Below are positions 35,045-44,174 of a DNA stretch of 64,000 nucleotides, in pieces; within the stretch, counting starts at the first letter, position 1; each line of letters starts with the position of its first letter. This stretch comes from GCA-016699835 sp964543905 (lineage in GTDB: Bacteria > Planctomycetota > Phycisphaerae > Phycisphaerales > UBA1924), in NCBI GenBank assembly GCA_964543905.1, contig CAZIZO010000004.1:186001-250000 (forward strand), given 5' to 3'. Made by a program: the position numbers and the translations under genes. The notes below the pieces were generated by a model. It did not search any database. It worked only from the letters and a program-made list of their open reading frames with translations, and was not told the DNA's origin.

Positions 35045-36084
35045 TTCCTCAGGCGCCTGACCCGGACCCTCGATCCAATGCCGCCGTCGCGGGCACCCGC
35101 TCCCGTCTGGTGCTGCTCCTTGTGATCGCGCTCGGCCTCGCGCCCCGCGCCTTCGCCGGCCCGTTCCCCGCCGCGTCGATGATCCCCAAGGACATGCTCG
35201 CGACAACGAGCGCGAGCGTTGGGCGTGAAGTCCCATCGGGCTCGCCCATCGCCTCGGTCATCGATCTGAATCCGCTCGCCATGCTCGACGACGCGGCCCA
35301 ACTCCTCCCGGGTGGGGGCGCACGCTCGTCAACCCTCCCAACCTCCGTCGGGTCGGCAAACGACGCCGCGCCGCGCCGAGGGCTCTCGACCGCGATCAAC
35401 ATCCTGCTGCTGCTCACCGTCATCACGCTCGCGCCCTCGATCGTGCTGATGACGACCTGCTTCATGCGCATCCTGATCGTGCTGGGCTTTCTGAAGCAGG
35501 CCATCGGGGCGCAGTCGATCCCGCCGCCCCAGGTCACCACCGCCCTGGCGCTCTTCATGACCGCGTTCGTGATGACCCCGACCGTCGAGCGCGTGTACCA
35601 CGAGGCCATCGTCCCCTATCGCACCGGCGAGATCTCCGATTACGACGTCCTGTGGGTCAAGTGCAAGCAGCCCATCCGCGACTTCATGTTCGCGCAGATC
35701 GAGGCCACGAACAACTGGTCGAGCCTGTACACCATGCTCGAATACCGCGGGCACGACACCAGCAGCCCCGAGAATCTCTCCCGCGCCGACGTGGACATGC
35801 CCACGCTGATCACGGGCTTCATGCTCTCCGAACTCAAGTCGGCCTTCCTCATGGGCTTCCGGGTCTATCTCCCCTTCCTCGTGATCGACATGGTCGTCTC
35901 GACGATGCTCATCTCGATGAGCATGATGATGCTCCCCCCGGTGCTCATCTCGTTGCCCTTCAAGGTGCTGCTGTTCGTGCTGGTGGACGGCTGGGCGCTG
36001 GTGGTGGGCAACCTCATGTCCTCCTTCGCGGCGCCCGTCTCGCACGCGTGGCACGCCGCGTCCGCGTGCCCAACCTTCACCTAG
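35041..36084 (+). CDS. fliP: flagellar export pore protein FliP
   Basis: 347 residues. A cleavable-type N-terminal signal (about 22-40, LVLLLVIALGLAPRAFAG) is followed by a periplasmic linker of about 70 residues that is longer than usual, then the conserved core: LLLLTVITLAPSIVLMTTCF, RILIVLGFLKQAIG, FMTAFVMTPTVERVYHEAI, FMLSELKSAFLMGFRVYLPF and MMMLPPVLISLPFKVLLFVL. FliP forms most of the export gate pore in the inner membrane. Its ATG overlaps the fliO stop. Confidence 0.95.
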   Translation: MIPQAPDPDPRSNAAVAGTRSRLVLLLVIALGLAPRAFAGPFPAASMIPKDMLATTSASVGREVPSGSPIASVIDLNPLAMLDDAAQLLPGGGARSSTLPTSVGSANDAAPRRGLSTAINILLLLTVITLAPSIVLMTTCFMRILIVLGFLKQAIGAQSIPPPQVTTALALFMTAFVMTPTVERVYHEAIVPYRTGEISDYDVLWVKCKQPIRDFMFAQIEATNNWSSLYTMLEYRGHDTSSPENLSRADVDMPTLITGFMLSELKSAFLMGFRVYLPFLVIDMVVSTMLISMSMMMLPPVLISLPFKVLLFVLVDGWALVVGNLMSSFAAPVSHAWHAASACPTFT

Positions 36085-36157
36085 CGGCCCTCCCCGCTCG
36101 TGTGCCGATCCGCCGAACCAACCCCTCCGAATTGACCAACCTTGTGGTGTCCCTCCC

Positions 36158-36418
36158 ATGCAGTACGACGAACAAACGGTTGAACTCGTGCGACAGGCGC
36201 TGATCATCACGATCAAGATCGCCGCGCCCATCCTCGCCGCCGGTATCCTCGTCGGCCTCGTCATCAGCATCCTGCAGTCCGTCACCTCGATCCAGGATCA
36301 GACGATCAACCTTGTGCCCAAAATCGTGGTCATGGTCGCGGCCTCGATCATCCTGATCCCGTGGATCGTCCAGCGCCTCGTCGAGTACACCCACCAACTC
36401 CTCCAACTCGCCAGTTGA
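36158..36418 (+). CDS. fliQ: flagellar export pore protein FliQ
   Basis: 86 residues with two membrane helices (about 15-40 and 52-74). The family pattern is complete: VELVRQALIITIKIAAPILA, LVGLVISILQSVTSIQDQTI and PKIVVMVAASIILIPWIVQR. FliQ packs around FliP and FliR in the export gate. It begins 73 bases after fliP. Confidence 0.95.
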   Translation: MQYDEQTVELVRQALIITIKIAAPILAAGILVGLVISILQSVTSIQDQTINLVPKIVVMVAASIILIPWIVQRLVEYTHQLLQLAS

Positions 36419-37245
36419 TCGCGGCGATCGGCCAGATTCCAGAAACCCCCGACGTGCCCACCGCCAATGCCCATCTCGTGCACCTGCTGGACCACGTTGT
36501 GCCCTTCGTGCTCGTGATGGTGCGCGTCGCCTCGATCTTCTTCTCGGCCCCGCTCCTCACGAGCCTGATGATCCCCGTCCGAGCGAAGGCCGCCGTCGCG
36601 TTCATGTTCTCGGCAGCCATGTACCCGCTCATCCCCGCACGCTATGTCGGACCCGTCGATCCCGACCTCGTCATGCTCCTCCCGCACGTCGTCACGGAAG
36701 TCGCGATCGGCTTCGCGATCGGGCTCCTGGCGGCCATCCCGCTCGCCTGCATGGAAATCGCCGGCCTGCTCAGCGGGCAGCAGATGGGCTTCGGACTCGC
36801 ACGCGTGTACAACCCCGAACTCGACGCCGATGCCGATATCCTCGGGCAACTCCTCTTCTACATCGCCATGGGCGCCTTTCTTTCGGTGGACGGGCTCGAA
36901 GCCGTGATGACGGCGATCCTCGATTCCTTCGCCTCCATCCCCGTCGGCGGGATGCGCGCCCAGATGGTCCCGCTCGACACGATCAACGCGGTCTTCTCCT
37001 CCGGTGTCGAACTCGCCCTGCGAGTCTCGGCGCCCGTCACCGCAATCGTCTTCCTCCTCGTCATCCTGTTCGGCGTCCTCGCCAAGACCATGCCGCAACT
37101 GAGTCCCATGTCTCTCGCGTTCACCGTCAAGATCGTGGGTGGCCTGGTCGTGCTCGCGGGCTCGGCGTACGCGATCCAGCATGCCACGAGCGTCAACATT
37201 CTCGAGGCGCTCTCACGCATGATCCACTGGGCAAGGTCTCCCTAG
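36415..37245 (+). CDS. fliR: flagellar export pore protein FliR
   Basis: 276 residues from a TTG start that overlaps the fliQ stop (TTGA). Six probable membrane segments; the core includes VPFVLVMVRVASIFFSAPLL, ACMEIAGLLSGQQMGFGLAR, LFYIAMGAFLSVDGLEAVMT and VSAPVTAIVFLLVILFGVLA. FliR completes the FliPQR gate. The start is uncertain: the TTG gives coupling; a GTG at 36454 and one at 36361 are alternatives, and none has a ribosome site. Confidence 0.9.
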   Translation: MIAAIGQIPETPDVPTANAHLVHLLDHVVPFVLVMVRVASIFFSAPLLTSLMIPVRAKAAVAFMFSAAMYPLIPARYVGPVDPDLVMLLPHVVTEVAIGFAIGLLAAIPLACMEIAGLLSGQQMGFGLARVYNPELDADADILGQLLFYIAMGAFLSVDGLEAVMTAILDSFASIPVGGMRAQMVPLDTINAVFSSGVELALRVSAPVTAIVFLLVILFGVLAKTMPQLSPMSLAFTVKIVGGLVVLAGSAYAIQHATSVNILEALSRMIHWARSP

Positions 37246-37314
37246 ACCCGACCCAGACCACGTCTCATCAACTCGACTTCCGGTTCCGTCACCCCGCCCC
37301 CCGCCGCCAACCCT

Positions 37315-38409
37315 ATGCCCGAAGACCTTGGCGATCGCACCGAAGCACCCAGTTCTCGACGCCTCTCCGAGGCTCGCGAGCAAGGGAACATTCCGCGCTC
37401 GCAAGACCTCTCGGCGGCCATCGACCTCATCGCCGCGGTCATCATCCTCGCCCTGCTGGGCGTGGGACTTGCTCGTGCCTTCCGCAACATCATGGAGCGC
37501 TCGCTCAACAGCGACGCGTCGGCCTCGCTCTCCTTCGCCGGGCTCCTGCCCACACTCTCCTACGCCGCCTGGGAGGCCGCGAAGGTCGCCATCCCCATCA
37601 TGGGCCTGGTCTTGGTCCTGGCATACGTGGCGCAACTGTCCCAGGTCGGCCTTCACTTCTCGACCAAGCCGCTCGCGCCCAAACTCGGCCGTCTCAACCC
37701 GTTGAACGGACTCAAGAATCTCTTCAACACCCGCTCGCTCATGAAGACGGCCGTGAACACGGTCAAACTCGGCGCGGTGCTCCTCGCCGGATGGGTCTTC
37801 ATGGCGGGCATGGTCCACAAACTGGCCTTCCTGCCCATGCTGCCCGCGATGCAGGCGATCGACCTCGCGCTCTCCTTCGGCGCCTCGCTCGCCAAGATCC
37901 TGCTCGCGATCCTCCTGCTCATCGGGATCATCGACTTCCTCTACCAGCGCTGGAAGCACAAGAAGGACCTGCGCATGACCAAGCAAGAGGTCAAGGACGA
38001 GCGCCGCAGCATGGAGGGCGATCCGCAGGTCAAGGGTCAGCGTTTCCGCATGTACCAGAAGATCGTGCTGCAGCGCATCAACGCGGCGGTCCCGAAGGCC
38101 GACGTCGTCGTCACCAATCCGACACACTACGCCGTCGCCATCAAGTACGACCCCAAGACGATGCGGGCGCCGAAGGTGGTGGCCAAGGGCGTCGACTACA
38201 TCGCCCTCGAAATTCGCAAGATCGCGATGGCCCATGCCGTCCCCATCGTGGAACGCCCGCCCCTGGCGCGAGCGCTCTACGCCGGGACCGAGCCCGGACA
38301 CGAGATCGATTCCAAGTACTACCAGGCGGTCGCCGAAATCCTCGCGTACGTCTATCGCCTGGAGAAAGAAATGTCGAAGCCCGAGGCCGCGGAGCCCGTC
38401 GCGGCCTGA
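37315..38409 (+). CDS. flhB: flagellar export specificity protein FlhB
   Basis: 364 residues. Four membrane segments in the first 210 residues, then the cytoplasmic domain with the autocleavage site NPTH (near 268-271) in VVVTNPTHYAVAIKYDPKTM. N-terminal DRTEAPSSRRLSEAREQGNI and GLKNLFNTRSLMKTAVNTVK are typical. FlhB changes export from hook to filament subunits on a signal from FliK. Confidence 0.95.
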   Translation: MPEDLGDRTEAPSSRRLSEAREQGNIPRSQDLSAAIDLIAAVIILALLGVGLARAFRNIMERSLNSDASASLSFAGLLPTLSYAAWEAAKVAIPIMGLVLVLAYVAQLSQVGLHFSTKPLAPKLGRLNPLNGLKNLFNTRSLMKTAVNTVKLGAVLLAGWVFMAGMVHKLAFLPMLPAMQAIDLALSFGASLAKILLAILLLIGIIDFLYQRWKHKKDLRMTKQEVKDERRSMEGDPQVKGQRFRMYQKIVLQRINAAVPKADVVVTNPTHYAVAIKYDPKTMRAPKVVAKGVDYIALEIRKIAMAHAVPIVERPPLARALYAGTEPGHEIDSKYYQAVAEILAYVYRLEKEMSKPEAAEPVAA

Positions 38410-38442
38410 TCGCCTTGTGGACTCGCGCTCGCGCCCTGAACC

Positions 38443-40590
38443 ATGCCCGCCAACCCCTCCAACACCTCACTCCCCGCCTGGATGCTCCGCATCCACAAGT
38501 ATCGTGGCATGCTCTTGCCCATCGCCTTCGTCGCGCTGATGGCGGTGCTCGTCATCCCCCTCCCGCCGATGCTGCTGGACCTGCTCATCGTGCTGAACGT
38601 GAGCCTGTCCATCATCATCCTGCTCACGACGATCTACATGGACCACCCGCTGGATTTCTCCGTCTTCCCTTCGCTCCTGCTCGCCACGACGCTCTTCCGC
38701 CTGGTGCTCAACATCGCCACCACGCGTCTCGTCCTGGGGGCCAAGGCCAACTCGCCCGATGAGGCCGCCGCGTCCGCGGGGCACGTCATCATGGCGTTCG
38801 GGCAGTTCGTCGCGGGCGATTCGCTCTTCGTGGGCATCATCATCTTCCTCATCCTCACCATCGTGCAGTTCGTCGTCGTCACCAAGGGCGCGGGGCGCAT
38901 CTCCGAAGTGGCCGCCCGATTCACGCTGGACGCCATGCCCGGCAAGCAGATGGCCATCGACTCGGACCTGAACGCCGGCATCATCAATGAGGCCGAAGCA
39001 CGCAAGCGGCGCGAACGCGTCGCCCAGGAAGCCGACTTCTTCGGCGCGATGGACGGTGCGTCCAAGTTCGTCCGCGGGGACGCGATCGCCGGCCTCATCA
39101 TCACCGCCGTCAACATCATCGGCGGCTTCGCCGTCGGCATGATCTCCCGCGGGTGGGACGCGGGCGCCGTCGCCGAGGTCTACACCAAACTGACGATCGG
39201 CGATGGGCTCACGAGCCAGTTGCCCTCCTTCATCATCGCCATCGCCTCCGCCCTCATCGTCACGCGCTCCGGCTCAAAGGCCCAACTCGGGCATGAACTG
39301 ACCGATCAACTCGCGAGCCAGCCCAAGGGGCTCCTCATCACCGCCGCCTTCCTCCTCCTGCTCAGCCTCACGCCGCTGCCGACCATCCCGCTCCTCCTCG
39401 CCGCCGCCGTGCTCGTGGTGCTCGCGCTCGCGGTCGCGCGTTCGCGAAAAGCCGCCGAGGCGACGAAGCAGAGCGAGAGCGTCAAGCCCACCGCACCCGA
39501 CGCCCCGTCGGTCGAGTCGCTCCTCAAGGTCGATACCCTCGAACTCGAGGTCGGCTACGCCCTCGTCCCGCTCATCGACACCAACCAGGGTGGCGACCTC
39601 CTCGAGCGCGTCGCCGCCATCCGCCGCCAACTCGCCTCCGAACTCGGCCTCGTCATGCCCCCCGTTCGCATCCGCGACAACGTCCAACTCGGGCCCAACG
39701 ACTATCGCATCAAGGTCCGCGGCAACACCGTCGCCTCGGGGTCCACCCGCCCGGGCAAGTTCCTCGCCATGGACTCCGGCATCGCCTCCGGTCCCATCGA
39801 GGGCGAGAAAACCCGCGAGCCGGCCTTCGGCCTCGATGCCTGGTGGGTCGAGCCCGCCCTCCGCCCTCGCGCCGAGGCCATGAACTTCACCGTCGTCGAT
39901 CCCACCAGCGTCGTGACGACCCACCTCGCCGAGATCGTCAAGCGCCACGCCGACGAACTCCTGACCCGCGACGAGATCAGCAACCTCCTCGAACAACTCA
40001 AGCAGAAATCGCCCAAACTCGTCGAAGAGACGGTGCCCGCGATCGTCAAGCCCGCGGAACTCCAGAAGATCCTCCAGTCGCTCCTGCGTGAACGCGTCCC
40101 CGTACGCGACCTCGAGACGATCCTCGAGACCCTCGCGGAGTGGGCGCCCAAGACCAAGGACGTCGACGTGCTCACCGAGTACGTCCGCAACAGCCTCCGT
40201 CGAACCATCTCGCACCAGCACAGCACCCTCGACCAGGCCGGACATCGGCGCCTGCACTGCGTCACGCTCGACCCCGCGATGGAGGACACCATCAACGCCT
40301 ACATCGATCGCGGAGCGACGGGCACCATCGTCAACATGCCCGCCCGCGTCGCCGCCGCCGTCGCCGAACAGATCCTCAAGGGAATCCAACTCCTGACCGC
40401 CGCCGGGCATCAACCCATCGTGATCGCCTCTCCACAGGTCCGCGCCGTCGTTCGCAACCTGATGGAGCCGCACCTGCCCCACATCGCGGTGCTCGGCTAC
40501 AACGAGATCATCCCGGGAGTCGAGGTCGAGTCGCTCGCCCTGGTCATGCCCCCGCCGCAGGCCGAGCGCCCCCTCGCCGCCGCCGCCTGA
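38443..40590 (+). CDS. flhA: flagellar export gate protein FlhA
   Basis: 715 residues. The N-terminal half has eight membrane segments; between segments 4 and 5 lies the FHIPEP-type loop with KGAGRISEVAARFTLDAMPG and KQMAIDSDLNAGIINEAEAR. The C-terminal cytoplasmic domain (about 345-700) starts VGYALVPLIDTNQGGDLLER and includes LQSLLRERVPVRDLETILET. FlhA is the proton-driven export gate and docking platform. It follows flhB by 33 bases. Confidence 0.96.
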   Translation: MPANPSNTSLPAWMLRIHKYRGMLLPIAFVALMAVLVIPLPPMLLDLLIVLNVSLSIIILLTTIYMDHPLDFSVFPSLLLATTLFRLVLNIATTRLVLGAKANSPDEAAASAGHVIMAFGQFVAGDSLFVGIIIFLILTIVQFVVVTKGAGRISEVAARFTLDAMPGKQMAIDSDLNAGIINEAEARKRRERVAQEADFFGAMDGASKFVRGDAIAGLIITAVNIIGGFAVGMISRGWDAGAVAEVYTKLTIGDGLTSQLPSFIIAIASALIVTRSGSKAQLGHELTDQLASQPKGLLITAAFLLLLSLTPLPTIPLLLAAAVLVVLALAVARSRKAAEATKQSESVKPTAPDAPSVESLLKVDTLELEVGYALVPLIDTNQGGDLLERVAAIRRQLASELGLVMPPVRIRDNVQLGPNDYRIKVRGNTVASGSTRPGKFLAMDSGIASGPIEGEKTREPAFGLDAWWVEPALRPRAEAMNFTVVDPTSVVTTHLAEIVKRHADELLTRDEISNLLEQLKQKSPKLVEETVPAIVKPAELQKILQSLLRERVPVRDLETILETLAEWAPKTKDVDVLTEYVRNSLRRTISHQHSTLDQAGHRRLHCVTLDPAMEDTINAYIDRGATGTIVNMPARVAAAVAEQILKGIQLLTAAGHQPIVIASPQVRAVVRNLMEPHLPHIAVLGYNEIIPGVEVESLALVMPPPQAERPLAAAA

Positions 40591-40711
40591 GCATCCCCCA
40601 TCCCCGGGCCCTCGGCCCTGAAGCCGCTTTTGTCCCTCCGTCTTCGACTCGCCGATAGAAAGTCCTCATCAACCCCGCTCGCAGGACGCGAGCCATCGCG
40701 AGAGAGCCAGG

Positions 40712-42046
40712 ATGGCCACCACCCAACTCAAGACGTACCGCGCCCATTCCATGGCCGACGCGCTCAACGAGGTCAAGGCCGACCTCGGGCCCTCCGCCGT
40801 CATCCTCCACACCCGAACGTACAAGACCGGCTCGGTCATGGGCGTGGGCGGCAAGCACGTCGTCGAGATCACCGCCTCCCGTGAGCCCGCCCCACGAAAC
40901 CGCATCGCGCCCTCTCAACGTGACGTTGGCGCCACCCGCTCCGAGGGCCCCGAGTTCACGTCCACCACCTTCGCCCCAATCGAGATCAAAGAGTCCCCCG
41001 TCATCCCAAAGTCATCCCCCAGCGAGGGGGCCTCCCGCACCGCGACGACGCGCGCACTCGCGACACCCGTCGCGCCCGCGCCCGTCAGCGTGCAAGCCTT
41101 CGAGTCCCTCCAGTCCGAACTCGCCGGCATTCGACGCCTCGTCGGGCAGGTCTTGCACACCACCCGCACGCAGTCCGGCGATCTGGTCGCCTCAAACCTC
41201 TCCGACGCCCTCCTCGCGCTCCATGCCCAACTGGTCGAAGCCGAGATTCCCATCCCCGTCGCCGATCGCGTCATCGGGCACGTTCGGGATGAACTCACCC
41301 CGCACGAACGGGCCGACCACTCCACCGCTCGATCCGGTGTCCTCGCCGCGCTCGCCCGCGCAATCCCCGTCGCGCCCCCCGTGCCCCCGCCGCAGCGACA
41401 GCCCGATGGACGCCCCTTCACCCTTGCGATCGTCGGCCCCACCGGCGCAGGAAAGACGACCACACTCGCCAAGCTCGCGGCCCAACTGCGCCTGCGCCAA
41501 TCTCGCAAGGTGGCCCTCATCACCGCCGACGCCTATCGCATGGCGGCCATCGACCAACTCCGCGCCTACGCGCAGATCCTCTCCGTCCCCGTCAAGGTCG
41601 CCCTCACCCCCCAAGAACTCACGTCCCACCTCGAATCGCTCCATGATTGCGACGCGGTGCTCCTCGATACCCCCGGGCGATCTCATCATGACGCCCCGCG
41701 ACTTGCCGAACTGCGATCGCTCATGCAGGCGGCCCGCCCCCACGAGACGCACCTCGCCCTTCCCGCCACACTCGCCCCGCCCGTCCTTGCTCGAACGCTC
41801 GAACGCTTCGCCTCCCTCACGCCCAATCGGGTTGTACTCACCAAGTTGGACGAGGCGATCACCATTGGCCCGCTCTTTGCGGCATGGTCCGCCATGATGC
41901 CCCCGATCTCCTACCTCACCACCGGTCAAGAAGTCCCCGACGACCTCACACCCGCAAGCGCCGAGCGACTGGCTCGTTGGGCCCTCGATGGTCTGCCTCC
42001 CGCCAGCGCCGGGAGCGACCGCCCCTCGCGCTCCAACGGGGCGTAA
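40712..42046 (+). CDS. flhF: SRP-like GTPase FlhF
   Basis: 444 residues. The B domain begins KTYRAHSMADALNEVKADLG with AVILHTRTYK; a variable Pro-rich linker follows. The NG domain carries the G1 loop in VGPTGAGKTTTLAKLAAQLR (near 242-249), then LITADAYRMAAIDQLRAYAQ, VLLDTPGRSHHD and VVLTKLDEAITIG. FlhF places flagella at the pole or sets their number with FlhG, which is not encoded next to it here. The expected D in the LLDTAGR motif is kept but Ala is replaced by Pro (DTPGR). Confidence 0.94.
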   Translation: MATTQLKTYRAHSMADALNEVKADLGPSAVILHTRTYKTGSVMGVGGKHVVEITASREPAPRNRIAPSQRDVGATRSEGPEFTSTTFAPIEIKESPVIPKSSPSEGASRTATTRALATPVAPAPVSVQAFESLQSELAGIRRLVGQVLHTTRTQSGDLVASNLSDALLALHAQLVEAEIPIPVADRVIGHVRDELTPHERADHSTARSGVLAALARAIPVAPPVPPPQRQPDGRPFTLAIVGPTGAGKTTTLAKLAAQLRLRQSRKVALITADAYRMAAIDQLRAYAQILSVPVKVALTPQELTSHLESLHDCDAVLLDTPGRSHHDAPRLAELRSLMQAARPHETHLALPATLAPPVLARTLERFASLTPNRVVLTKLDEAITIGPLFAAWSAMMPPISYLTTGQEVPDDLTPASAERLARWALDGLPPASAGSDRPSRSNGA

Positions 42047-42047
42047 C

Positions 42048-42056
42048 TGTGGATAA
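42048..42056 (-). promoter_or_regulatory. perfect match to the DnaA-box consensus
   Basis: The reverse strand reads TTATCCACA, the E. coli consensus DnaA box, just past the flhF stop. Two 7-of-9 matches follow on the forward strand at 42547-42555 and 42565-42573. No dnaA, dnaN or gyrB gene is in the window, so this is more likely a regulatory or chance site than an origin. Confidence 0.35.
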
Positions 42057-42261
42057 CTCCCGGTCCACGAACTTCTCGTCGGGTCGGCGCACTCCCAGTG
42101 GCAACGATCCAGGCCGGGCAGATCCCCCCATGCGCGATTCCACAAGAACTTCAATCTTTTTGCACGGTGGTGCTGATTCGCCCCACCCTGTCCTCCGATA
42201 CACCCACCTGTCCACGCGATTCCCACACTCATGGGACCCCCTTCGCGAGTGAGCGCCCCTC

Positions 42262-42576
42262 ATGGACTCGGCGATCAAGACCATCTCCGCCCTCTTCGCG
42301 CTGTCCGCGTTCGCGATCGCCCTCGTCGCCGGGATCCTCGCCAAAAACTCGCCCGCCACCATCCTTTCCAACGCCTTGATTTGCATGGTCTTGTGCCGCA
42401 TCCTCGGGTGGTTTCTCGGGGCGGCGGCGGTCCGCGTCTCCGAGGCCGAACTCCGGGCCTACCACGCCGCAAACCCCATCCCCGATGTCAGTGCCGCCCT
42501 CTCGGATTCAACGTCCACACTCGACGCACCCCACGACCAACCCGTACTTTCCACAAAGACTTCACAATCCACATAA
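42262..42576 (+). CDS. small two-span membrane protein between flhF and fliA
   Basis: 104 residues. Two membrane segments, near 7-27 (ISALFALSAFAIALVAGILA) and 34-55, then a cytoplasmic or periplasmic tail rich in Ser, Asp and Pro. It occupies the slot usually held by flhG/ylxH but has no ATP-binding loop, so it is not FlhG. Co-directional and open; no strong ribosome site. Family not recognised. Confidence 0.6.
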   Translation: MDSAIKTISALFALSAFAIALVAGILAKNSPATILSNALICMVLCRILGWFLGAAAVRVSEAELRAYHAANPIPDVSAALSDSTSTLDAPHDQPVLSTKTSQST

Positions 42577-42633
42577 CCCGACCAACGCGTCCATGATTTT
42601 CCGCCCGCGATCGCGCCTTCCGTTTCGATTCTC

Positions 42634-42641
42634 TGTATACT
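42634..42641 (+). promoter_or_regulatory. extended -10 promoter (TGTATACT) upstream of fliA
   Basis: TG followed directly by TATACT is a near-consensus extended -10 element in an otherwise GC-rich region, about 100 bases before the fliA start at 42742. No good -35 is seen, which extended -10 promoters tolerate. It would let fliA be transcribed separately from the flagellar cluster. Confidence 0.5.
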
Positions 42642-42741
42642 CCCCACGTTCCCGCTCATGGACGAGTGGTGAACAGACAAGTTGATCACGGCCGCGCGTG
42701 TTTCTGAGCGGCGTGTGCATAAAGGGTCAAGGAGCGACCGA

Positions 42742-43608
42742 ATGCCTGCACTCAAGTCTTCTTCGCGTTTGTCACTTCGCAACGGCGGCCGTTTCAGCGC
42801 CCGCCACGCCGAAGCCTCCAAGGGCCCGACGCCCTACGACCGCATCCCGATCAACGAACTCTGGGCTCGCTACCGCGATTCCCAGGAGGAGTCCCTCCGC
42901 AACTACTTGATGGAGAAGTTCCTCCCCCTCGTCCGCTACAACGCCGAACGCATCCACCAGCGCCTCCCCGACGAGGTGGACATCGAAGACCTCATGTCCG
43001 CCGGCCTCTTCGGCCTGATGGACGCCATCGACGCCTTCGACCTCGATCGAAAGGTCAAGTTTGAAACCTACTGCGCCCCGCGCATCCGCGGCGCCATCCT
43101 CGATGAACTCCGCAGCATGGACTGGGTCCCCCGCCTGGTTCGGAGCCGTTCCGCACGCGTCGAGTCCATCCGTCAAGCCATCGAAAAGGCCACCGGGCAG
43201 CCCGCCACCGACGATCAGGTCGCCGAGGCCCTCAACATCCCCGCCGACGAGTTCGACAAGTTGATGCGTGACGGCCGCGCCGTCTCCACCCGCAGCCTCA
43301 CCCAGCGCTGCTTCCCCTCCGACGGAGGAAAAGACGTGCGAGAGATCGATGTCATCCGCGACGAGACGCAGGCCAACCCGCTGGGCGACATCCAGCGCCG
43401 CGACCTCAAGGAACTCATCACCAAGGGCCTCTCCCGCGCCGAACGCCTCATCGTGGTGCTCTACTACTACGAGGGCATGACCATGAAGGAGATCGGCGCG
43501 ACCCTCGACCTCTCCGAATCGCGGGTCTCGCAGATGCACAGCAGCATCCTCGCTCGCCTCAAGTCGCAGATGCAGCACCGCGAGCGCGAACTCGAGCCCG
43601 TCGAGTAA
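42742..43608 (+). CDS. fliA: flagellar sigma factor FliA/WhiG family (sigma-28)
   Basis: 288 residues. Region 2 includes EKFLPLVRYNAERIHQRLPD, EVDIEDLMSAGLFGLMDAID and FDLDRKVKFETYCAPRIRGA; region 3 ILDELRSMDWVPRLVRSRSA; region 4 ERLIVVLYYYEGMTMKEIGA with TLDLSESRVSQMHSSIL. Sigma-28 directs late flagellar gene expression. The start is fixed by AAGGAG seven bases upstream; an in-frame ATG 20 codons earlier has no such site. It closes the flagellar cluster. Confidence 0.94.
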   Translation: MPALKSSSRLSLRNGGRFSARHAEASKGPTPYDRIPINELWARYRDSQEESLRNYLMEKFLPLVRYNAERIHQRLPDEVDIEDLMSAGLFGLMDAIDAFDLDRKVKFETYCAPRIRGAILDELRSMDWVPRLVRSRSARVESIRQAIEKATGQPATDDQVAEALNIPADEFDKLMRDGRAVSTRSLTQRCFPSDGGKDVREIDVIRDETQANPLGDIQRRDLKELITKGLSRAERLIVVLYYYEGMTMKEIGATLDLSESRVSQMHSSILARLKSQMQHRERELEPVE

Positions 43609-43640
43609 GCCGCCATATCCCCCTGCCATCGGTTCGAGAG

Positions 43641-43665
43641 GCACGTCCTTCGGGGCGTGCTTTTT
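43641..43665 (+). terminator. rho-independent terminator with UUCG tetraloop
   Basis: GCACGTCC and GGGCGTGC form an eight-base-pair stem (one T-G pair) closed by TTCG, followed at once by TTTTT. A textbook intrinsic terminator 32 bases after the fliA stop; it ends the flagellar cluster. Confidence 0.85.
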
Positions 43666-43680
43666 CGTAGCGACGCCCTC

Positions 43681-43686
43681 TACCCT
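43681..43686 (+). promoter_or_regulatory. TACCCT -10-like box upstream of folK
   Basis: TACCCT ends five bases before the GTG start of folK at 43692 and lies just after the flagellar terminator. Candidate leaderless promoter. Confidence 0.42.
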
Positions 43687-43691
43687 TCCGC

Positions 43692-44159
43692 GTGCCCTCC
43701 CGCGCCGCCATCGCCCTCGGTTCAAACATCGGCGACCGCGAGTCCCACCTCAGGGCCGCCCTCCTCCGCCTCGCGACCCTGCCTCGCACGCGACTCGTCG
43801 CCGCCTCCTCGTTCCATGAGACCGCGCCCGTCGGCCCGATCCCCCAGCCCAACTTCCTCAACGCCGCCGCCATCCTCGACACCGACCTTCCGCCGCTCGA
43901 TCTCCTCGCCGAACTGCATCGCATCGAGCGCGAGCGCGCCCGCGACCGGGCCCGCGAAGAGCGGTGGGGGCCCCGAACCCTCGACCTCGACCTCCTCCTC
44001 GTCGCCAACCTCGTCCTCACGCACGACGACCTCATCCTCCCCCACCCGCGGATGCACGAACGCCGGTTCGTCCTCGCCCCGCTCGCCGAGATCGCCCCCG
44101 ATTGGGTCGTGCCGACGAAGCACAAAACCGTGCGACAACTCCTCGCGGAAATCCCGTGA
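43692..44159 (+). CDS. folK: 2-amino-4-hydroxy-6-hydroxymethyldihydropteridine diphosphokinase
   Basis: 155 residues, the usual size of HPPK, which adds pyrophosphate to the pterin in folate synthesis. AIALGSNIGDRESHLRAALL is the N-terminal signature; ETAPVGPIPQPNFLNAAAIL binds the pterin; RWGPRTLDLDLLL holds the metal-binding DxD; DDLILPHPRMHERRFVLAPL completes the motif. The start is a GTG directly after a TACCCT box. It stands alone; no folP or folB beside it. Confidence 0.93.
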   Translation: MPSRAAIALGSNIGDRESHLRAALLRLATLPRTRLVAASSFHETAPVGPIPQPNFLNAAAILDTDLPPLDLLAELHRIERERARDRAREERWGPRTLDLDLLLVANLVLTHDDLILPHPRMHERRFVLAPLAEIAPDWVVPTKHKTVRQLLAEIP

Positions 44160-44174
44160 TCCCCCGCCCCGCCG

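Noticed and set aside
42047..42600. Chromosome origin near the DnaA-like boxes
   Set aside because: Only one perfect box, no AT-rich unwinding region and no origin-associated genes.
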